From Pseudomonadota bacterium (lineage in GTDB: Bacteria > Pseudomonadota > Gammaproteobacteria > Steroidobacterales > Steroidobacteraceae), in the NCBI GenBank assembly GCA_018241445.1, contig JAFEDT010000016.1:62001-126000 (forward strand): 64,000 bases of DNA, written 5' to 3'. A program made the position numbers and the translations under genes. Positions 58,567-64,000 of the stretch are shown in pieces. Below the pieces are notes generated by a model. The model had not been told where the DNA came from. It did not search any database and saw nothing but the letters and a program-made list of their open reading frames with translations. The stretch's first letter is position 1. Each line of letters opens with the position of its first letter.

Positions 58567-61500
58567 TCAGCTCTCGTCCTCCACCGCCGCACCGGCAGCG
58601 CACCCCCGCCGGCGCATCAGGTAATACGCCGCGGGCAGCACCAGCATCGACAGCAGGGATGCGCTGATAATCCCGCCCACCATGGGCGCGGCAATCCGCC
58701 GCATGATCTCACTGCCCGTGCCGCTGCCCCACATGATCGGCAGCAGGCCCGCGATGATCACCGCCACCGTCATGGCGACGGGACGCACGCGCAGCGCCGC
58801 GCCTTCCACGATCCCCTGCGCCAGGTCCTCCGCGCTGCGCAGATGGCCCGCGGCCCCGCGGGCGGCGACGGCGTGGTTCAGGTAGATCAGCATGACCACG
58901 CCGATCTCGGCTGCCAGCCCGCCGAGTGCAATGAAGCCCACCGCCGCGGCAACCGACAGGTTGTACCCCAGCAGATACATGAGCCAGAAGCCGCCCACCA
59001 GCGCGAACGGCACAGTGGCCATGATCAGCAGCGCATCCGCGGCGCGCCGGAACGTGAGATACAGCAGCACAAAGATGATCAGCAGCGTCGCGGGCACCAC
59101 GGCCCACAGGCGCGCACTCGCCCGCGCCAGGTACTCGAACTGACCGGACCAGGACAGCGAGTAACCGGCGGGCAATTGCACCTCCTGCGCCACGGCCCGC
59201 TGCATGTCGCGCACCGCGGAACTCAGGTCCCGCCCGCGCAGGTCGACGTACACCCAGCCGGACAGGCGCGCGTTCTCGCTGCGCAGCATGGACGGGCCGT
59301 CTGCGATGCGCAGCGCCGCCACGTCCGCCAGCCGGATCTGCGCACCGCCCGCGGTGAGCAGCGGCAGGTCACGCAGCTTCTGCAGCGAATCGCGCAGCTC
59401 GCGCGGGTAACGCAGGTTGATGGGAAAGCGCCGCAGTCCCTCCACCGTCTCGCCAATGTCCTCGCCGCCGATGGCCGACGCTACGAAGCTCTGCGCGTCG
59501 GCGATGTTGAGTCCGTAGCGCGCGGCCCGCGCACGGTCGATCTCCACCTCGACATAGCGCCCGCCGCTCAGGCGTTCGGCGAAGGCCGACGTCACCCCCG
59601 GCACCTGCCCGACCGCGCGCTCGATCTGCGCGCCGATGCGATCGATCTCCTGCAGGTCGGGGCCTGCGACCTTGATGCCGACCGGGCTTTTGATGCCGGT
59701 CGCCAGCATGTCGATCCGGTTGCGTGTCGGCGGCACCCAGACGTTGGTGAGTCCGGGCACCCTGACAATGCTGTCCAGCTCCTTGACCAGCTTGTCGGGG
59801 GTCATGCCCGCGCGCCATTGGTCGCGGGGCTTGAACTGGATGGTGGTCTCGAACATCTCCAGCGGCGCCGGGTCGGTTGCGGTCTCGGCACGCCCCGCCT
59901 TGCCGAACACAGTCGCAACCTCCGGCACGCTCTTGATCAGCCGGTCCGTCTGCTGCAGCAGTTGCGCCACCTTGCCCGCCGAGATCCCGGGCAGCGCCGA
60001 CGGCATGTAGAGCAGATCACCCTCGTCGAGGGGCGGCATGAACTCCCCGCCCAGGCGCAGCAGGGGCCAGGCCGTTACGGCCAGGACCGCCAGGGCCGCG
60101 AGCAGCAAGGCCCGCGGGTGCGCCAGGGCGCGCCCGAGCAGCGGTCGATACGCCCTGATGAGGGCGCGGTTGAGCGGGTTGCCGGTCTCATCCGCAATAC
60201 GGCCGCGCACGAGGTAGCCCATCAGCACCGGTACCAGCGTGACCGCCAGTCCCGCGGCGGCTGCCATCGCGTAGGTCTTGGTGTAGGCGAGCGGGGAGAA
60301 CAGCCGGCCCTCCTGCGCCTGCAGTGTGAACACCGGCAGGAACGAGAACGTGATGATGAGCAGCGAGGTGAACAGTGCCGGTCCCACCTGCACCGCCGCA
60401 TCTGCGATGACATGCCAATGTTCCGCACCGCGCAGTGTCGCCCCGGGGTGCTGGCGCTGCCAGGCCTCGATATGCTTGTGCGCGTTCTCGATCATGACGA
60501 CTGCCGCATCGAGCATCGCGCCGATGGCAATGGCGATCCCGCCGAGCGACATGATGTTGGCATTGACACCCTGGTAATGCATGACCACGAAAGCCATGAG
60601 CACCCCGAGCGGCAGCGAGACGATCGCGACCAGCGCGGAGCGCAGATGCAGGAGAAAGGCGCCGCACACCAGCGCCACGATGATGAACTCCTCCAGCAGT
60701 TTGCCCTGCAGGTTCGCCACCGCCCGCCTGATCAGGCCTGAGCGGTCGTAGGTGGGCACGATTTCCACCGTGCCGGGCAGGCTCGCCTTGAGTGCGGCCA
60801 GCCGGCTCTTCACCGCGTTGATTGTCTCGAGTGCATTCTTCCCCGAGCGCATGATGATGACGCCGCCCGCGACCTCCCCCTCACCGTTGAGCTCGGCGAT
60901 GCCGCGGCGCATCTGGGGTCCCAGCTGTATGCGCGCCACGTCCTTAAGGCGCACCGGCACGCCGGCGGCGCCGACCCGCAGCGGAATCGCCCGGAAATCA
61001 TCCAGCGACTTGAGGTAGCCGGAGGCGCGCACCATGTATTCGGCTTCCCCCATCTCCAGCACCGATCCCCCGGCTTCCTGGTTTGTTTTCTGCACCGCCT
61101 CGATCACCTGGCCGTGCGTGATGTTGTAGGCTCGCAGTCGATCCGGATCCAGGACGATCTGGTACTGCCTGACCATCCCGCCAAGCGAGGCAACCTCGGC
61201 GACGTTGGGCACGGTCTTGAGCTCGTACTTCAGGAACCAGTCCTGCAGCGACCGCAGCTGCGATAGATCGAGCGTTCCCGAGCGATCCACGAGCGCGTAC
61301 TCGAACACCCAGCCAACGCCCGTCGCATCGGGCCCGAGCGCGGTACGCGCCTGCGCCGGCAGTCGCGATTGCACCTGGTTCAGGTACTCGAGCACGCGCG
61401 AGCGGGCCCAATAGGGATCGGTCCCGTCCTCGAACAGGATGTAGACAAAGGAATCCCCGAACATCGAATAGCCGCGCACGGTCTTCGCGCCCGGCACCGA

Positions 61501-61722
61501 CATCATCGTGGTCGCAAGCGGGTAGGTGACCTGGTTTTCGATGATCTGCGGCGCCTGTCCCGGCCAGGTCGTGCGGATGATGACCTGCACGTCTGAAAGA
61601 TCCGGCAGCGCATCGAGCGGGGTACGCAGCATCGCCCAGGCGCCCCAGGCGGCAACCGCCAGGGCGAGGAGCAGCACCAGGAAATGATTGACGATCGACC
61701 AGCGGATCAGCCGCGCGATCAC
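58567..61722 (-). CDS. cusA: CusA-type heavy-metal RND efflux pump, inner-membrane subunit
   Basis: A 1051-residue HME-RND permease, normal for CusA (about 1047). It begins [50 protein letters not shown]. The TM4 proton-relay signature is [23 protein letters not shown], and the heavy-metal signature region is [23 protein letters not shown]. The Met-rich character of the periplasmic part fits Cu(I)/Ag(I) rather than Co/Zn/Cd transport, but this is not proof. It overlaps cusB by 3 bases (GTG/TGA). The order on the minus strand is cusC, cusB, cusA. Confidence 0.92.
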   Translation of the reverse strand: MIARLIRWSIVNHFLVLLLALAVAAWGAWAMLRTPLDALPDLSDVQVIIRTTWPGQAPQIIENQVTYPLATTMMSVPGAKTVRGYSMFGDSFVYILFEDGTDPYWARSRVLEYLNQVQSRLPAQARTALGPDATGVGWVFEYALVDRSGTLDLSQLRSLQDWFLKYELKTVPNVAEVASLGGMVRQYQIVLDPDRLRAYNITHGQVIEAVQKTNQEAGGSVLEMGEAEYMVRASGYLKSLDDFRAIPLRVGAAGVPVRLKDVARIQLGPQMRRGIAELNGEGEVAGGVIIMRSGKNALETINAVKSRLAALKASLPGTVEIVPTYDRSGLIRRAVANLQGKLLEEFIIVALVCGAFLLHLRSALVAIVSLPLGVLMAFVVMHYQGVNANIMSLGGIAIAIGAMLDAAVVMIENAHKHIEAWQRQHPGATLRGAEHWHVIADAAVQVGPALFTSLLIITFSFLPVFTLQAQEGRLFSPLAYTKTYAMAAAAGLAVTLVPVLMGYLVRGRIADETGNPLNRALIRAYRPLLGRALAHPRALLLAALAVLAVTAWPLLRLGGEFMPPLDEGDLLYMPSALPGISAGKVAQLLQQTDRLIKSVPEVATVFGKAGRAETATDPAPLEMFETTIQFKPRDQWRAGMTPDKLVKELDSIVRVPGLTNVWVPPTRNRIDMLATGIKSPVGIKVAGPDLQEIDRIGAQIERAVGQVPGVTSAFAERLSGGRYVEVEIDRARAARYGLNIADAQSFVASAIGGEDIGETVEGLRRFPINLRYPRELRDSLQKLRDLPLLTAGGAQIRLADVAALRIADGPSMLRSENARLSGWVYVDLRGRDLSSAVRDMQRAVAQEVQLPAGYSLSWSGQFEYLARASARLWAVVPATLLIIFVLLYLTFRRAADALLIMATVPFALVGGFWLMYLLGYNLSVAAAVGFIALGGLAAEIGVVMLIYLNHAVAARGAAGHLRSAEDLAQGIVEGAALRVRPVAMTVAVIIAGLLPIMWGSGTGSEIMRRIAAPMVGGIISASLLSMLVLPAAYYLMRRRGCAAGAAVEDES

Positions 61723-63083
61723 GGCGTGGCCCCCCTGCGTGCGCTGGCCTTATCCGCACCGGGCCGGGCTGCAGGACCCGTCAGCCGCTCGACGGCCGCG
61801 GTGAGGCTCGCCTCGGAGTCGATCAGGAACTGTCCGGACAGCACGATTCTCTGGCCTTCCTGCAGACCCGACAGGATCGTCGTGCGGCCGTCCTGTTCCC
61901 GGCCCACCGTGACCTCCGCCACATCGAAACCGCCTCCCTGGCGGGCCACTATCACGACCGTGCGCGTTCCCGTCGCGATGATCGCCTCACTGGGCACGGT
62001 CAACTGCGGTGCACCGGTAGCGCTTGCGAAATCCAGCGTCACATACATTCCCGGCGACAGTCGATAGCCGGCGTTGTCGACCGCCACGCGCGCCGTGAGC
62101 GTGCGCGTTTCCCGGTCCACGTCCGGCAGTACCGCGAGCACACGGCCCCTGAAGGTCACGCCGGGCCAGGCCGTGACGTGCACCTTGACACTCGAGCTGC
62201 GGTTCACCTCGGAGACCTGTGCCTCGGGGATCCGCGCATTGACCCAGACAGACTTCAGCCCGTTGATTCGAAACAGGCCCGCGCCCGCCAGGAAGGCCGC
62301 ACCCTGCCGAACCGGCAGCTCGGTCACCACGCCATCTGTGGGCGCATACACGGTGGTGGTCGTCGCAGCGGCCCTGCGCGTGCTTTCGATGCGCCGGATG
62401 ACCGCCTCGGGGACACCGAGCACCCGCAACCGCTCGCGGGCCGCCGCGCGCAGGGCCGCCGGCGACTGCGGATCCGCATTGAGGAGTCCCGCGTACTGTT
62501 GCTCGGTCTCGAGCCACTGCGGCGCCAGCACCTCGGCCAGCGGCTGGCCCCGCCGCACGCGCTCGAACGGCGCCTTCACGTGCAGCTCCGCGATGGAGCC
62601 GTCCACACGCGCCTGCACCAGCTCGAGCAGCCGCTCGTCGAATGCGACCGCGCCAACCGCCCGCAGCCGCACCGGCATCGTCATGCGCACGGCGATTCCG
62701 GTGCGGATGCCGAGATTCTGCACGGTGTCGGGACTGACGCGCACGCCGCCGGCAGCCTCCGCATCGGCGTATCTGGGCAACAACTGCATGTCCATGTACG
62801 GAGACTTGCCCGGTTTGTCGAAATGCTGAGTCGGCTGCATCGGGTCGTACCAGTAGAGGGGTTTGTCGTGGCGGGGTCCCGTCGATGGGTTCCCGGCGGC
62901 CGCGGCGGTTGCGGTGGCCTGCGGGGTTCCGGTTATCGGGGTGGTCGTTGCGATTGCAACGGACTGCGCGTGCAGGGCGGCGCTGCCGCGCTGGGCGAGC
63001 CAGTAGCCCGCGGCCGCGCCCACCGCGATCAGGGCCAGCGCACCGGGCACGATTGCCGCAAGCATCCGTCTGGATGAACTCAT
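61719..63083 (-). CDS. cusB: CusB-type membrane fusion protein
   Basis: A 454-residue periplasmic adaptor. It has an N-terminal signal anchor ([20 protein letters not shown]), a heavy-metal-binding segment [28 protein letters not shown] with conserved Met residues, and then the lipoyl, hairpin and beta-barrel domains of CusB-type adaptors. It links CusA to the outer-membrane channel. The start overlaps the cusC stop by 4 bases. No cusF or regulator gene is in view; they may lie beyond the window edge. Confidence 0.92.
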   Translation of the reverse strand: MSSSRRMLAAIVPGALALIAVGAAAGYWLAQRGSAALHAQSVAIATTTPITGTPQATATAAAAGNPSTGPRHDKPLYWYDPMQPTQHFDKPGKSPYMDMQLLPRYADAEAAGGVRVSPDTVQNLGIRTGIAVRMTMPVRLRAVGAVAFDERLLELVQARVDGSIAELHVKAPFERVRRGQPLAEVLAPQWLETEQQYAGLLNADPQSPAALRAAARERLRVLGVPEAVIRRIESTRRAAATTTTVYAPTDGVVTELPVRQGAAFLAGAGLFRINGLKSVWVNARIPEAQVSEVNRSSSVKVHVTAWPGVTFRGRVLAVLPDVDRETRTLTARVAVDNAGYRLSPGMYVTLDFASATGAPQLTVPSEAIIATGTRTVVIVARQGGGFDVAEVTVGREQDGRTTILSGLQEGQRIVLSGQFLIDSEASLTAAVERLTGPAARPGADKASARRGATP

Positions 63084-64000
63084 GGCACTTTCTCCTCTGC
63101 CGCCGGAATCTCTGCCGCAGGAACGTCAGCCGCAGTCACCTCGGCCGCGCCGGCCCCATAGAAGTAGTAGAGCCGCGCCGCCTGCGTCGCGCGACGGCCG
63201 TCGAGCTCGACCTCCTTGAGGCGTTCATCGATCAACTCGCGCCGTGCGCTGAGCACGGCGGCGAGGTCGCCTTTGCCTGCCCGGTAGCTGATGAGCTGCG
63301 CCTCCACCTTTTCCCGGGCCAGCGGCAGGTGTTCCGTGCGCAGGCGCGCGAGCTGGCTCGTCAGGACTGTGTACTCGGCGAGATCCGCTTCCAGCCGCTG
63401 CGTGTGGTCGCGGAACATCGCCTCGCGCGCCGCTTCGACCCGCACCAGTTCCTCACGCTTCGCTGCGATCCCGGGGTCCTGGCGGGTTCCTGGGAAGATC
63501 GGCAGTCCCAGCGTGAATTCCAGTGTCACCATGTCGCTGAAGGCGCTGCCGCGGCGCCCGTAGGCCAGCTCCACGCCCCAGTCCGGGCGCTTGGCTGCCT
63601 GCGCTTCGCGCACCTGCGCCTGGGCCATCTGCGTCATCGGCACGAAGACCGCCAGATCCGGATGCTCGTGCACGTGGCCGCGCAGCTCCTCGACATCCAG
63701 TGTCATCGGCGGCGGCTCGCCCGCCAGTGGCTCATCCCCCGCCGCGCCCACCCAGCGTTTCAGCATGGCTTTGGCCCCGGCGATCTCGCCGGACAGCTCA
63801 TCGCGCCGGTCCGCGATGTCAGCCGCTTCCTGCCTCGGTGCCACGATGTCGGCCGGCGTGCCACGCCCGGCGGCAAACTGTGCCTGGACGGCGGCCGAGA
63901 ACAGATCATTCTCGCGAGCCAGCTCGTCCAGCACCTTGCCGCGGCGCTCGAGGTAGTAGCGTTCGAGCCAGGCGACGGCCGCATTGCGCCGCACCGTGAG
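63080..64000 (-). CDS. cusC: CusC/TolC-type outer-membrane channel (5' end beyond window)
   Basis: The C-terminal 307 or so residues of an outer-membrane efflux protein. Long heptad-like helices (ADIVAPRQEAADIADRRDELSGEIAGAKAMLKRW, AAREAMFRDHTQRLEADLAEYTVLTSQLARLRTEHLPLA) form the TolC-type tunnel, with LEFTLGLPIFPGTRQDPGIAAKREE at the strand turn. The frame is open to the right edge, so the true start is outside. It is first of cusCBA, with the stop overlapping cusB. Confidence 0.85.
   Translation of the reverse strand, partial: LTVRRNAAVAWLERYYLERRGKVLDELARENDLFSAAVQAQFAAGRGTPADIVAPRQEAADIADRRDELSGEIAGAKAMLKRWVGAAGDEPLAGEPPPMTLDVEELRGHVHEHPDLAVFVPMTQMAQAQVREAQAAKRPDWGVELAYGRRGSAFSDMVTLEFTLGLPIFPGTRQDPGIAAKREELVRVEAAREAMFRDHTQRLEADLAEYTVLTSQLARLRTEHLPLAREKVEAQLISYRAGKGDLAAVLSARRELIDERLKEVELDGRRATQAARLYYFYGAGAAEVTAADVPAAEIPAAEEKVP

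Noticed and set aside
58294..60741. 815-codon plus-strand open frame
   Set aside because: It is antisense to cusA, which has a full HME-RND signature. The frame is Arg/His/Gln-rich and has no recognisable domain.

Overview
The window is a high-GC bacterial chromosome segment, dense in genes and with short leaders. It is most likely from an aerobic gammaproteobacterium with strong aromatic and amine catabolism. The lineage clue is the order plsY, birA, coaX, SPOR-domain protein, tRNA-Thr(TGT) at 23.2-26.6 kb, which resembles the birA-coaX-SPOR-tRNA arrangement of pseudomonads and relatives. Two TonB-dependent receptors, three Rieske oxygenase systems, a LigM-type demethylase, a TTQ amine dehydrogenase and a Cus-type RND pump suggest a free-living degrader of the Steroidobacter/Immundisolibacter kind. 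The exact genus cannot be read from the sequence.

Layout. 0-3.9 kb: the end of an unknown gene, then a VanA-type Rieske oxygenase and a LigM-like tetrahydrofolate-dependent O-demethylase, divergent from a LysR regulator whose own promoter contains a textbook LysR box. 3.9-9.8 kb: a signalling block with a CHASE4 histidine kinase, a REC-GGDEF-EAL protein and a PAS-GGDEF-EAL protein, preceded by a perfect Crp/Vfr-type half-site pair. 9.8-13.4 kb: an aromatic-amino-acid-decarboxylase-like PLP enzyme coupled to a GcvA-like LysR gene, divergent from a second VanA-type Rieske gene. 13.5-21.4 kb: a histidine-type cluster with a HutC-like repressor, TonB receptor, HisC-like aminotransferase, NCS1 permease, histidine ammonia-lyase and tautomerase, but no hutU, hutI or hutG. 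21.4-26.6 kb: core genes hisN, ctlX, plsY, birA, coaX, SPOR protein and tRNA-Thr.

26.6-45 kb is accessory in character. It holds hipBA, a PhzF-like protein, alkB, a YdeI/cupin/CMD operon, a 10-bp purine repeat array, an M14 peptidase, GSTs, a DUF2235 hydrolase paired with a secreted UbiC-like protein, an eroded alpha/beta hydrolase, a ParE/Phd toxin-antitoxin pair with a perfect operator, SnoaL-like proteins, SDRs, a Tat-exported flavoprotein, a bicupin, a phosphoesterase and an SRPBCC protein.

45.2-58.5 kb is the most striking part. One tightly coupled operon (46103-51301) encodes a tryptophan-tryptophylquinone amine dehydrogenase (heavy and light chains), a monohaem cytochrome c, MauE and MauD maturation proteins, and both subunits of a Rieske ring-hydroxylating dioxygenase. 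It is followed by a DUF1259/ChrA/beta-propeller operon and by a TonB receptor/KynB-like cyclase/CMD operon with a clear sigma-70 promoter. My reading, which is inference, is that the amine dehydrogenase oxidises an arylalkylamine in the periplasm and the dioxygenase attacks the ring of the product or its parent. The decarboxylase at 9.8 kb could make such amines inside the cell. The window ends in cusCBA metal efflux genes, with cusC running off the edge.
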